A DNA stretch of 64,000 nt from Enoplolaimus lenunculus. Taxonomy: Eukaryota; Nematoda; Enoplea; Enoplida; Thoracostomopsidae. Positions 33,367 through 46,054 of the stretch are shown here, piece after piece. Position numbers and translations under genes: made by a program. The notes beneath the pieces are model-generated. The model saw nothing but the letters and a program-made list of their open reading frames with translations. It was not told the DNA's origin and searched no databases. Each line of letters begins with the position of its first letter. The stretch's first letter is position 1. The DNA lies in contig JASANG010000266.1 in assembly GCA_030248215.1 (NCBI GenBank), positions 62,001 through 126,000 of the forward strand, read 5' to 3'.

Positions 33367-36300
33367 TCACTCGTTAGAATCAGTGCGATGGCAAATATTT
33401 TCAACTGCTTCGTTGAATAATTGAGCTTGGTCGATATACACATGATGACCTGCACCTTGAATGACCTGAAAAATAATAAAATTATAATTAAATTCAGCAA
33501 ACAGAATGAGGCCATGGCGTGCAGTGGCATGATAAAACAACCTTTTTAAGCTAAACTTGTAACACTGTTAGCACTTGGGCTATAACAAGACTAAATGTCA
33601 ACCAAGCAAAAAGCAGTAAAAGCCAAATAATGGAATCAACTAAATACATCGCTATCTGTTCGTCTTATGCAACCGTATAAACATAGTTTCCCGTATTTTT
33701 GTCAATTTTGGCTATGCGCATACATCCGAAGGCGTGCGAGTGACTAATGTTGCTGGTACCCAGATTCATGTCCAGTGCTGCTAGATCTATTACGTATCAT
33801 GACAATATATTGTTATATACTAGAACCAAAATCCTGAAAATTATAGATGGACACGGGATATCCGGATATAAAAAATATCCGGCTACGTATCCGAAATGAA
33901 ACGTGTATCCAGATATCCGGATATATACACATATCCGCTGGCTATCCGAAATGCCATTGTGCAAAAAAAATGTGAAATAATTTACATTGTTTCACCACTA
34001 TAGTAGCTGGAGTTGACGAAACGAAATTGTGTATTCAACCCTGAGTCAAAATATTTGCATAATTATTCCATGGTGATTAAAAATATTGATTTCTAAAACA
34101 TGGCAAAATTCAAAAACTTTAGTCTAGTCTGATATTTATCGGTTGAATAACTTCGTATTTTAAATTATCTCAAAAGTATCCCAGTACAAAATTTGCGTCG
34201 AATACGCACCTTCAAGTACTAAACTTATAGCTTGTTGTTCAATTTAGACAAAAAACAACTTCATTCGTTTGATGGAATAAGAGCTTTTTAGGTACGCTAA
34301 ACCAGTCACCCAACACAAAAAATGACGCACTTCCACTCAGCGAGCCGCTGTTACACGCTATTACATGAAATAATTACAGATTTTTGAACTGTTGAAAATA
34401 TTACATTTTTGGTTCCGCAGTAAGTCCATATTAGATCACAAAAACTGAAGGTATATAAGTGTGAAAAATTAAAATTAACTTGAAATCATCAAGAAAGTTT
34501 ATGAGGAGCCAAATCGGCATTAAGTTCAGATATGCTACGACTAGAACTGGTTTAAAAATTTTGAACCAATATTACTTTTACAATGTAACAACCAAAACAT
34601 ATTCCTAAGTTTAAGAGTCCTCAGCGTAACAAACAAAAGTTTCAAACAAAGCTTAAGCGTAGCACAAGCAAAAAATTAGTCTGAAATTTAAGCCTAGTCT
34701 ATTACGGTCTAGTGAGAAATCAAGCACTAGTGGATCCAGAGGAGGGCGGGCGGTTGTCCACCACTCGTCAGAAATTTATTTTTTGCGATACAATAATAAG
34801 GTCCCTACCGTACAATATTCCCCCTCAGAAAATTTTTTGTAAAAAATACTAAAGTACCTACCTATTTTGCAATTTGTCCCCTTAGAAATTTTCTGTGACA
34901 AAATGGCAAGGTCCCAACCTTACAATTCCCCCCTCATAAATTTGTTGTAAAAAAGATAAGGTCTCTACGTTACAATTTTCCCCCTCAGAAAATTTTTTGG
35001 TGAAAAATTCCGTTTCAAAACATTTACCGGCCTCCCATCAGAAATTTTTGAAGCCGCCGCTGAAAGCGGGGCACCATTAAAAGTAATACGGGCTTATGTT
35101 TCCACGATCTAGTGTAAGTATATTTCAATGTGGTTCTTTACCCTTGAAACGTGAAAGGTCTCATATATATAGTTCGAGGGAAAGGTGATATTCGACAGAA
35201 TCTGTGTTGCAGTCGTTTAAATAAGAAATCAATTCAATTTCGGGTAGTCAACGCAATTATTTATTAGTCAGTAGCAATTTTCTAAGCAGAAAACCCAGGC
35301 CAAAACTATTGAGGCAGTTGCAGAATAAATAACGATTTTAGAATTGTATATTTCATGGTCATAACAATCACCTTATGCGTCAGGGTACTTCCTTTAAAGC
35401 AACCAGTTAAAACAAGTGTTTAAGGTACAAAAATTGATATTCGGAAACCTAACAAACGCAAAATTGAGACTCGGATATCTGAAATAGAAAATTTAATTTG
35501 GGATATCCGGAAAAATATTCGGCAAGAATTGCCAAATATCCGAATATGAAAAAATATCCGATGCCCATCACTACTGAAAATAAACCCTTACTAGAACCTG
35601 AGTGTAGGCTTGTTTGCGAATCTCGCGCTGGACCCTGTAGCCTGCGCCGCAATCCATCCATGTGCGTTCTCCGTATCTGAAAAAAACAAAGTTTAAATAA
35701 AGACTGAACCAAAGCATAACATCTCACATCTCTAATTAATTTGAGTTGTTGAAAAATTACAAAGTTCCACAAAAGCACAAACCATTGACTTGTACACTGC
35801 ATACTTACTGTAGCATAGTCAGCCAATTTTGTTAATAATTATAGGGGTATGCTCACTAAGCCTAAGCCTAAACGTAAGCCCAAAGCGTAAGCCAAAAATA
35901 CGCCTAACTTAGATCAAAACTCTCCCAGTATCAAAGTCTTGTTAACATGCGCCGTATAGTCAACTATTGAGTATCTTTGCATCAGCACATCTTACACTTT
36001 AAACTATAAAATCACACGAAACATTTAACACCTTTGCACATGTCTTTACCAGCTCAACCTGATGGAACAGTTTGGAAAAATAAAGCTTCATACTAGATTG
36101 CTACCAAAACTGATTAAGTCTCAATATCTGATCTGAACTCAAAGCTACTATAAGCAGTTTTAGTGACACTTCACTGTCAAGTCAACCTTACAGAAATGTC
36201 ACAGGCATATGTTCATCAAGATCACCAACTCGCTCAATCATTGGCCGCTTAGCCCAGCCAAATGGAATTTGCATAGATTTAAACGCAGATTCGCCACTAA

Positions 36301-38937
36301 AAACAGTTTATTATACAATCCTATTGCTACATCTTTGCACTAATTCCACGAACACTGCTTCAAACGCGCGCGGAAAAATTCTATAATAGAAGAAAACATC
36401 CAATAATGCACATTTTGATTCTGCACAACTGTAATAGTAGCTTGAAATAAGTAAATAAATGCAGAACTGTTAGAAAAACCATTTTCATCATCCACAATAA
36501 TTATTTTCATAAATTAAGCAACATATTCACACTACTTAATGAGGACAGAAATAAATATTCCAACACTACTCGCAGAAATCTTCGGAACAAGAGGTTGTTG
36601 CAATGTACGAAAACCAAAAATAACCTGGCCGCTCAAAAATACTATCAGTTTTAAATCGATTACAAACTCAGACTAACCTGGGTGACTGAGCATTACAATG
36701 ATAAATGTAATCAAAAACAAGGTCCTCATTGTCTAAAATTCGAGAAAATTTCCGTCCGATGTCAGGCCGAAATCGTCTCACAACCGATGGTCCTTAAAAC
36801 ATCGCTGTAGATCGCATTTCAAGTTTCAGGCATTATAAAATTGATACAGCCACACAGGAGTACATTTAACAACAGCAATTCTAGTTTAAAGTATAAAATT
36901 TCAAAATTGTCACCACAAAACAGAAGCTTGAAATATTGTGCCTGACACATGTATCAGTATCATTGGATGCATAACATTACGCTTTGTAGTGAGTCACCAG
37001 TCGAAGCATGGTTAAGCTGTTGTAATATGTGAAATTAAGGTTGAAAAGCTATCAGTACGCATCGAATTTTTCAGATTCCCATACCGACAGTTCGGTTCAG
37101 CAGTGTACATATTATTAAAAGTAAAAATATCTCTTCACATGGCTCTTTGCGTGTAATGCTAGTTCAGTTAGTGGTGGTGTTTGTTACCTAAACCTGAGCC
37201 AACAGTTATGAAGCAAAAATCTATAATTAGGTCCACTAGCTTTAAAGTTTTTGTTTAACGTTTTTGAAATTGATATTATTCACTATTAAATGCAGCAATC
37301 TAGAATTCAATCACAAACAAATACGGTAATTTAGAATTCGAATGTAGCTTACCAAACGGTCCAGCTGCACGGACAGTTGCTAACGGATTAAAATGTTGAA
37401 GGAAACCGGCAATAAGTCGAGCCCAAGTTGGCAACCTGAATTGTTGGTCGGCGTCCGCAGGTTGAACTGGAAAGCCCCAAGGATCAGCCAGAATTAAATG
37501 CTTGACATGTGACGGGTGTTCTAAGGCATAAGAAGTTGCTAAAAAGCCACCTGAAACAAAACGGCCAAATAATCCTAAATAAGTTTAGAAATGAACATAT
37601 ACATCAGGTGATTTAGTTCAGAACAACATTTGAAACTTGATGTGGTGCATGGAAAAGCGCCTACTCTGAAATGTTACTCAAATGTTATATAAAACTACAC
37701 TGAATGTCTATATTACCAAGGGAGTGTCCGAGCAAAACGAAACGTTCCAATCCCATCTGTTTGCGCCATTCTTCAATTGACTGAACCCATTCTGACTCCG
37801 CAACCACCGGGTCTTTGCTAAACGCTACACGGCTGGATCGACCAAATCCTAAAACTTAGTGTGAATCTGAACAAGGCAGCACTGAACAACTTAGTTTTGT
37901 TGGCAAATTTGCACGCGAGGTTTTGCGAATGTATGAAAGTTCTGACCATCTAATTGAATTGTAATGTGAAGTACAAAACTTTGGTTTTATACACAAATCG
38001 CGGCCACTAACCAGACACATTGCAATGAACATTTGCACGAACAAATAGAAAAATATATAATCACGTTAACAAACAATCTGAGTAATAAAGTACAGTTCGT
38101 AATTCGTTACCTTGTGTTCAAACTTTGTCAGCAAAGAATACAAAGTAAAAAAATTACACCTGCCGTTGCCTACGGTTCTTCTCAAACGTAGTTATCACAC
38201 TATTTGCATTGGCCACAAAAGGACACGCCATTCCATTTAACGCACTATCACATATGTTATTCTTGGATGCATTACAATGACAGCATAATTATTCTTTGAT
38301 GCATTAGAATGGCAGCATAATTAAGATTTAATGTACAACAAACTTCTGCTTTTTGCTTACTCAATACAATACATATACATTATTTAACCAAAAATATTTA
38401 AAAAATTTTGTGACATAAAATGTTCGATGATTTACCTAATAAATCAAAACAATGTACCGTTCGATTTCGACACAGTGCATCTAAATTAGTGATCCACAAT
38501 CCAACACCCGCTCCAAACCCGTGTATAAGCACCAAAGGCAACCGAGGAAGTTTGTTCTAAATAAACACAATATGCACAGACACGATGCATATTTAATGAC
38601 ACATATTATTGAATCGATGAAAATAATTGTACGAGACGGTAAGCAAACTGTTAAAATCATTGCAGTTGACTTCTTAAATCAATATTGCAATTAGGTCATA
38701 TTTCTGCAACTCAGCAATTACTGAGTCACAATCATTGCATTAACAACAGGAAGACGACATAAATTTTGCAATAAAGCAAACACAGAAATACTATTATCAT
38801 GAACACGTTTTGGATCATCACCTCATTTGTTAAAATGTTTTTGCTACTGCCTGCTAATCGCGTTGCAGTTATTGTCCATATTTGCGACTGACCCTTGTTG
38901 ATTGGAACGTATTTTCTAGCCAAGTGGCACTTGACAT
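33367..38937 (-). CDS. ABHD4/ABHD5-like alpha/beta hydrolase
   Basis: Exons: 38822-38937, 38436-38556, 37717-37848, 37353-37550, 36678-36792, 36192-36296, 35592-35676 and 33367-33465, phases consistent throughout; about 323 residues seen. The N-terminal exon with the start codon was not found. Motifs in order: [35 protein letters not shown] (oxyanion-hole HG), [30 protein letters not shown] (nucleophile elbow with Ser), [35 protein letters not shown] (acid residue), and [19 protein letters not shown] (catalytic His and HX4D). This is the ABHD4/ABHD5 (CGI-58) family. Ser in GHSLGG agrees with ABHD4, a lysophospholipase/N-acylphospholipid hydrolase, whereas vertebrate ABHD5 has Asn there. So it is probably an active lipid hydrolase at lipid droplets or membranes; function is inferred. 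Introns contain ATATCCGG-rich hAT-like sequence. Confidence 0.92.
33840..35580. mobile_element. possible hAT-type element with GGATATCC-rich ends, in the last ABHD intron
   Basis: 33844-33965 starts tagatggacacgggatatcc and 35450-35575 ends ggatatccgg...cgatgcccatcacta. The outer parts are inverted relatives (compare tagtgatgggcat at 51391). They could be the two ends of one ~1.7-kb non-autonomous element or two separate fragments. The inside holds a TTAGGC-type fragment (34600-34710) and several tttccccctcagaaaatttt blocks. Confidence 0.4.
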
Positions 38938-39171
38938 CTTAAAAGAGAACCACAGGACAGTTGTCGTTAGCTGGCTGGACGTAAAATCAAACTTTACCCG
39001 TAAAATATGATAAACAGGCAACCAGACTAAACAATACAAAACTTAGAAGAAGCCGGAACCAAAGCGATTCTTACTTGCGCCGCGATAACGACATTGACCT
39101 TGTAATTATACATAACCACAACTATATGAAAATGTTAAAACGATTAAAAACAGATTAACATTCAGCAAAAT

Positions 39172-39231
39172 AATGTCAGATAGTGAATCAGGATATACAG
39201 CTGAGTTGTATCCGGCTCCAGTTGTTCCCGG
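39172..39231 (+). CDS. possible first exon, unidentified
   Basis: Reads MSDSESGYTAELYPAPVVPG and meets a donor-like gtatta. It lies 235 bases from the ABHD-like exon on the other strand and may start the plus-strand gene whose later exons are at 40980-41249. The complement is also open, so the strand is unsure. Confidence 0.25.
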
Positions 39232-39415
39232 TATTATTGTCTAAAGATCAGAGAAGTGACATTGGATTGGTATAGATATTTGAGACCGAAACTGGAGCGA
39301 AAAACCCTACGTTTGATGTTTCCTTTTATGCGCTTACCGTTTCAAGAGGCAGGGCGGTTACTTTCCGGTTTCTTTTAGGCAAATTTTGATTGGAAATAAA
39401 TACATGCATATATAA

Positions 39416-39665
39416 TGGTGGAGCTATACTTTTTGTCACGTCTAGCGCGAGCGCCGTCCGTCACCGTGCGGTATTGTACGTAAATAACTCACGTACAATA
39501 ACATATAATGATAATGACGGACGGCGCCATATGGGTGACGGACGGCGCCGTACAGGTGACGCACGGTGACGAACGGTGGTGTACGGGTGACACACGATGA
39601 CGGACAGCGTTGTACGGATGACGCACGGTGACGGACGATACCGTACGACAAGTATAGCGCAATCC
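39416..39665. mobile_element. foldback/MITE element rich in GACGGACGGCGCC motifs
   Basis: Starts ggtggagctatactttttgt and ends caagtatagcgcaatcc. Inside are five to six imperfect ~20-base units like gtgacggacggcgccgtac. Relative of 20525-20755. Confidence 0.6.
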
Positions 39666-40254
39666 TAAGTGTGTTCTATCCGAATACAAACATACAGTTA
39701 AATAAGCGTTTTTCAGCAATTTCTAGAGCTTTCATTGATGTTGGGACCCAGGACAGCCGTGAAATGCTGAAACATTTATATACGTACGTATATATTATAT
39801 TTTTTCAAACATATACACTGTACAAAACCCTTAAAATATAAAGTCAGAAACATATTGGATAGTCGGACGTAAAAAAACTAATTTTCGGGGAAAACCCACT
39901 TTCTTAACTTGCGCTGGAGTAAACAGAAAAATTTCTCAACTTCACAGTGGTTTACCCCGACTATTCCGGAATTACACAAGACTATACAATTGATCACTGC
40001 AAAGGCATGTGTTCCCAGCATTACCTGGGTTTTCTCGCCGCTCGTGTATGAGCGGAAAAAAATCCCATTTAATGAGCTCATTTTTAGGCTTAATAACATA
40101 TCGTTAACATTATTGCAAACCGTTCTGTTGTGTTCTTGCTATAAATGAGCCGTTTTAAGGCTCAAACGCCTTACTTTGAGATTCATCTATTACAACTTTC
40201 ACCTAAAAGTTTGTCTAACTAAGCAAGAAGGTATAAGATAAAAACTTTACTATC

Positions 40255-40560
40255 GCCACAGCTCGCATACCTAACATAATAATTAACGAGTAGCTAATTA
40301 ATTTGAAATTGTTGCAATTTCTAAGGGCTATACTTCCTAACTTAGACTGAACCAATCATACAAATTAATTAGCCTCAACTAATAAACGGCTTAGAATTTT
40401 AAAACCTGCACGCTAGGTTAACAAACCCCCTAGGCTAATAAGCATGCAATCAAAAAGTTTATCACAATTGGTTCAGCGGTTCCTGAAATTCCGTCAGACG
40501 GACGGACAGACGGACATCCAACTTTCGACCCACAGTACAAAACCATAAAACGCTTTAAGA
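40255..40560. repeat. interspersed repeat tail with GGACGGACAGACGGAC
   Basis: Same tail as 8720-8945: ataaacggcttagaattttaaaacc, ggttcagcggttcctgaaatt, gacggacggacagacggac and gacccacagtacaaaaccataaaacgc. Here it is not preceded by the satellite. Confidence 0.55.
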
Positions 40561-40979
40561 AACTTCACTCAATACTGTGATATATATTAGGCTTTTACCT
40601 GTTACGGAATAGCTAGATGCCGTTACACTAAAAATACAGCAAAAAAAATAACATGGGTTGTTTTTATCCGAAGGTGTGGGTTTCCCGAGTTGGTTTTTTT
40701 CAAGCCGAAACTTTTCGCAATTTCTCAACCTGTCCGAAGCATAACTTATCGCACTAGGCAATGCTAAATATTCAGAATCCAGTTATTAGGTTACACATAG
40801 AGATTATTAGTATTAGCTATTATTACTGCGAAGTTATACACACACATATACGTACATATAACAGTTTAAAGTTGTTTTCTGAAGTTTGTGGTTGTTTCAC
40901 GCCACACTACGTATACATATGCATTAAACTGCACATAGAGGATGTGTTAATCTTCAAATTTTTATGGGTTGTTTTATAG

Positions 40980-41249
40980 AACGCAAACAGAAGTTTTGTT
41001 AATATCAGACTCAATTCGAGCAACGATTGACTCACCATCAAAGCAACACAGAATGTCCGTCGACTGTACAAACCAGCTCAATACAGCTCAAATAAAATTA
41101 CAGCAAGTAAGCAGCTTTATCGGAACTAGTGCTACGTACATTTTGAGCTTACTTACCCAAGATTAGTATCACTAGCTGATATGTCTACATCGGACGCGGA
41201 CATATTAAACCTCGCATTAGTCAATAACAGCGCTACAAATAAATTATGA
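40980..41249 (+). CDS. candidate exons of an unidentified gene
   Basis: Exon 40980-41106 (acceptor ttttatag, donor CAA|gtaagc) reads TEVLLISDSIRATIDSPSKQ then MSVDCTNQLNTAQIKLQQ, helical in character. A following piece, 41162-41249, reads LVSLADMSTSDADILNLALV and stops. Both have strong codon patterns, but their phases do not agree as drawn, so an exon boundary is wrong or they belong to different transcripts. I do not recognise the product. Upstream, 39172-39231 may be the first exon. Confidence 0.35.
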
Positions 41250-41370
41250 GTGTTTAAAAATTATTTCAAGGTTGTAACTAAACTGTGCTGTGAAAATTAA
41301 GATTCCCGTTCAGAATCGAATTCAGCATGCAATCAAGGCACATACCATTACGAATTAGGTACAGGGCGCA

Positions 41371-41424
41371 ATCGGATACCCGGTTCCGGTTCCTGTGTAC
41401 AAACTTACAGGATACCGGATATTA
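41371..41424. mobile_element. fragment of a hAT-type CCGG element
   Basis: cagggcgcaatcggatacccggttccggttcc starts like the family ends but is cut off where the SINE at 41427 begins. Confidence 0.5.
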
Positions 41425-41426
41425 AG

Positions 41427-41565
41427 GTTTTCCAAGTGGTAGAGCGCACACTTAAGGATCCGCAGGCTTGAAGTTCGATCCCCGCTCTGTAGGACCACTG
41501 TGCAGCTGGTTAGCTAACAGGTATTATTACGTCCTGGTTCCTACCTAGATTAATTCTGACATTTT
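41427..41565 (+). mobile_element. tRNA-derived SINE, single copy
   Basis: agtggtagagcgcacacttaagg resembles a tRNA A-box region and gaagttcgatccccgctctg a B-box. It is followed by the tRNA-unrelated body cagctggttag...tcctggttcctacctagatt, shared with the array at 61.2-62.8 kb. Confidence 0.7.
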
Positions 41566-43400
41566 GTGTAAGCTCTAAATCATCTTGACCTAAGTTCAGT
41601 TTATTATGTAACAATATTAAGTTAAAAGAAAACATATCTTTACATACCCGCCTGGTCGCACCGTTATTAGGTAACGCATGGATATTAATGAGTCATTTTG
41701 GCTAGGATGTCAAACAAGTAAGTTTTAAATTATGTTCCAATAGAAGCTCGAGAATGTGGTTAGGTTTGGATGCCAAACAGACAAGACTTAAATCATGTTG
41801 CAATATAAGCTGTATATGGTCATGGCATAAATATAGTTTCAGCCGCTTGTTTTAAAGACACCAGACAGAGATTGCCATATGATAATTTAATTGTCATTAA
41901 GCGGATTGAGTAGACATTGTATTGATTATTTGTTTGAAACCGAACTTATACTGGCTTCTCCACAGCGGGGGGGGGGGGGGGGGGCCCCCCCCCCCCCCAG
42001 CACTTTTCGAAATTTTCATTTTCCCCCGGCGAAAATTTTGCCGCCCCCCAGAAAGGCCCCCCGGCGAATTTTCGGCCGCCCCCCGGCGAATTTTCGGCCG
42101 CCCCCCAGCAAAATGCCCCCCAGCAAATTTTTTTGCTGGGGGCCCCAGGACTTTTATAAGCCAAAATTTTTCAATGTTAAAACATAAAGACCTGGACTTT
42201 TTTGATGCGGACATTCGGAAAAATGTGATTTTATATTACGCTGAGTACTCACAATTTTTAATAGCGTTACAAATACCGGTAGTAACTAGTACAATTCAAT
42301 AATGAACTGAAAAAAGCACAATTATATAAAGACCGTTTCAGGGCATACAGCATTCGAAAGTACCTTGCAGCAACAGGTTCAACCCGCCTGAGTCTTATGA
42401 TAAACTGAAAATGTGACTAATATATAAAATATATGTTATCACAGTTTCAATTATAGATTATCTATATTTTATATAATTGTGCTTCTTTCAACTTCTGGTA
42501 AAGTTGTCAGTAGCCAGTTATACATGCACGATTGCTGGACCCAAAGAGAGTCATAACAGCGGTTTTACTAGCGAGACCGTTTAAATAAAGGGGTTTACAA
42601 AAGTAATCTAGGGCCTGTGATAAGTTAGGAAGGCTAGGCCACGACGGTTTTTAGTTGAATGCTTGCAGCTGAAAATGAGGGACGTTCTCACGAGGTTTCT
42701 ATCCCATGACCAATGGCCGACAGATTCTCAGTCCAGCGTGCTGAAACTGAGCAAACCCGCTTCACATTCAGCTGCTGAGTTTTTACGTTTTTATGCCTCA
42801 TGAGAACCTCAAAATCACACTCGTGTATTTCGGTTCTTCCATGTTTTTACTACTGCTGCATATGAAGACACTACATATGCATCAAGGTTTTACCGATGTA
42901 CAGCATTAGCATGAGGTTCCATTTTCTTCCATGCATCCGCATGTCACAATGGTAACTTTAGCGTAGTTCATTCGTTTACATTCAACTTTTCATATATATA
43001 TTCTTTGCGGTCGTACAAAGCCTCGCTCGAGAGGTTTTCTCAGTAAAAGTCGCAAAAACACATAAAAACGTAAAACGGTACCAGCGGGCCTGACTTCACA
43101 TTATTAGTTTTGCATTTGCATTGCTTGCCAGTAAACCAATCAAACCGAGTGTTAAAGGTGTGTACGAGCCGAAAATTAGTATTCTCGTGTTAGAGGGTCA
43201 GTCAGGACCCAGACCATACTCACCTTCGGATCGATCGAAAATCCCCGTTTTTAACTAATTCCGACCTTACATTCCGTCTATGCATCAGCTGTCACAGGGC
43301 CAACATTCTCCAATGTATCTAGCACCTGTTGCCAGCTGTAAACGGGTCGTACCACTAAGAACAAGTGGTAACGCAGTTCGCACCAATGGCATCGCAATTC
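41566..43400. other. repeat-rich DNA, no gene supported
   Basis: Contains the G18C14 block and ccccccggcgaattttcgg repeats (41967-42145), a foldback around 42308-42495 (aaaagcacaattatataaag and its complement), and otherwise plain AT-rich DNA. Confidence 0.4.
41967..42145. repeat. G18C14 tract and GC-rich short tandem repeats
   Basis: Eighteen G run straight into fourteen C, a perfect hairpin. This is followed by repeats like ccccccggcgaattttcgg, with ccagcaaa variants. On one strand the G tract could form a quadruplex. Long frames here are repeat artefacts. Confidence 0.9.
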
Positions 43401-43499
43401 GACTGCTTGAGAACTTATGGCAATTCGCGTAGCACATAAAACTATAGAATTACATGTTTGTACACTAGCTATATATTTTTTTCATAGCACAAAAAGGAG

Positions 43500-43680
43500 A
43501 AGAATCAAAAGAGGATGGAAGGTATTAAATGGGGCTTTAATTATGCTGCATGCATTCCTACTCCGACATCCACCTTTTAACGCAAACAAAATACAAACTA
43601 GAAAGGACAACAAAGCAAAATATAAATACATAATAAAGTGGAAGGGATATACCACAAAGGAGGATTGAAGAGAAGCGTTT
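43500..43680 (+). mobile_element. chromodomain remnant, probably of a Ty3/gypsy chromovirus
   Basis: The frame contains AKYKYIIKWKGYTTKED, the core of a chromodomain, after a short stretch like the linker at the C-terminal end of chromovirus integrases. No LTRs or other parts were recognised around it. It is a broken fossil and looks old. A fragment of a host chromodomain gene is the alternative. Confidence 0.4.
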
Positions 43681-43989
43681 CATTTCAGGTTACTAAGTGA
43701 AAACATTCAAATCTACATAAACTTTGACACATCAACTTTCACAAAGAATTTTGTGGCATATTATAAGATCAGCAATTGATCTCCTATGTTCATGATCTTT
43801 CAGGTTCAGGTAGTTTTTAGCCTTTGAAAATAATTCGAATTTCCAAGGTCATACCTGAAATATGTATGAAGGAACGTTACGTATATTGGACCCGTTACGA
43901 CACATCACTTAAACCGAATTCTAATTTAAATCAAGATTTCGCTAGGAGTTTGTTGTTTCGACTTGAATCGTAGGAATTCAACAAAGATA

Positions 43990-44790
43990 CCTACATTTAC
44001 TGCATGATTGGTCATTTGCGCAATTTTTACCTGCTAAATGGTAACTATGCAATTTTGGCATTCGCACGTAACCAGATTGGGGCCAGAGGTTTAACCATAT
44101 TGTCTGAAGTTTAAGACAATTATGTTTTGATACAGACTCCAGACATAGGTATGTCTTGAATTCAAGACATTTTTATTTCCTAAATTTTTCAGAAATATAG
44201 GTCTAAAATTTTCACACCTGAATGTCTTAAATTTAAGACGTTGTTTTATGAACAACTTAGTAAAACATTTCTGAAATATAACACAAATATTTCTGAAATA
44301 TAAGACAAATATTTCTGACATATAAGACAAATATGACTGAAATAAAACACAGAGAATTGCCTTGGTAACAGACTCCAAAATTGCAAGTTTAAGCTCAACC
44401 CAATACCCTAATTTTACCTCCTGTCCAAGACGTAAACTTTTAAGTTGGGGGAGCCAAGCTCAACCTAAAATATCTTTGAGATTCGATTATTTTTATAATC
44501 TTTTCAGAATATAAACGAAGCAACTTTTTTAAATATATACATAAAAATTAGAAAATTAATCCTTGACTAAAAGACAACTATTTTATCAAAGAAAGAAATA
44601 TGTGTAAAAAAATTGGCAATAGCAATTTCTAGAATACAAGACATTTATGTTTTAAGTCAGACACAAATTTCTGAGCTGTTTAGGTAAGGCTATTAATACC
44701 TGAAGTACAAGACATTGATGTCTTGAAAGTTTTAAGAAAGTTTGAGCCTTGAAATTTTAAGACAATTTATTCTGTGTGTAGAAAAGTTTC
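43990..44790. repeat. element built of (T)TTAAGAC / GTCTTAAA inverted motifs
   Basis: Alternating motifs like gtctgaagtttaagacaatt, atgtcttgaattcaagac and tatttctgaaatataagac, several as small palindromes. The right end (ccttgaaattttaagacaatttattctgtgtgta) recurs at about 60240-60362. Probably one interspersed repeat family. Confidence 0.5.
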
Positions 44791-46054
44791 AAACCTACTT
44801 GTGCATCGTCGCAAACCCTTGTATGCCCATTCTAGAAATTTTGTAGCCCTCGAAGCAAGCGGTGAGCTGGCTGCTCCTCCAGGCGCTCGTAATTTATTAA
44901 AAATTTGAACCGTAAGGCTTAAGTCTATGTGCTTACGCCTGAAATCATATTAAATTTGGAGTTGAGTCTAAACTCATTTCTCTGCAAGCCAATTTACTTA
45001 TCTTTCTTAGATTCGGAATTACGCGTAGCGGGTTGAAATATGCCGATGATAACGTTTTGGCCTCGAGATATTTCGATATGTTTTGACCGACCGCATTTCA
45101 ACAGTCCTATTACACTATTAATCTTAACGATCCTTACATAAACTCACCAAACTAAACTGCACAATTTACGCAAGGCCACCAAAAGTATTATTTGTTTAAA
45201 GTTTTCATGTCTAACCTTTAGAGGACGTGAAGCAATGCAATTCGTTCATAATTGGCACACAATTAATTTCCGTTTTTATTTAATCGCAAATTCCATGAAA
45301 GACGATGATACAGTTGGTATTCGGTTATCTCAACATTCCATTCGGTACAACATTATTTTTACATTCCAACATTTTGTTGTTTTATTCTACTAATACCCAG
45401 GCGGTTAATTTTTATGTGTGCACACAGCTTTTAAAATGTAAATTGCCACCTGATCGTACGGAATTTGAATTCTAGTATACACTATTCGAATCATGCATAC
45501 TAATGGTATTTCCACCAAATGTTTTTATCAATAACCATATTCTACATTGCGAAAATTATGAAATGCAACGAGAGCGTGCTTGTTAACTATTACAATGGTA
45601 TTTGCGAAATACAGTTATTATTACGGTTCATCGCCGTGTTCTAACATACGGCATGAGTTTCAAGTTGTTGAATGTAAATTTTATGTCTAAACGCGGGCGT
45701 TTGCGCTGGGTACGTGAAGACAGGCGGGGCTGTACTGAGGCAATATTTTTGCAAAGTCGGCCGGGACAGCCGGACAGTTCCGGGGACAGCCGAAACAACT
45801 TCGAGCCTGTGTTTTGGTTAGGTTTGGCGTGTCAGCTTCACGCCAATGTTTTTGTTGGGTCGTTCGAGACAGTTTCGCGTCTAGGTTTTACTGGTTCGGT
45901 CGGGACAGCTTCGAGCCTATGTTTTCGCTTGGGTCAGTCGAAACAGATGAGATAGCGTCGAAAGCCCAAAGTCTACAATTTTTAGCAGATTGAATGGAAC
46001 AATACTGATAGAAGCAGGTGAGTCTAGAAATTAAAAGTTTTTTGGAGAATACTA
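44791..46054. other. intergenic, one GCCCGTAGCC fragment, no gene supported
   Basis: A 117-codon frame at 45602-45955 is GC-richer than average but has repeats of ttcgagcctatgttt-type phrases and no splice sites or coding pattern; it is not accepted as a gene. Confidence 0.35.

Noticed and set aside
41897-42302. Pro/Gly-rich frames up to 126 codons on both strands
   Set aside because: Produced by the G/C tract and short tandem repeats.
45602-45955. 117-codon GC-rich frame
   Set aside because: Internal phrase repeats, no splice sites, no recognisable domain.
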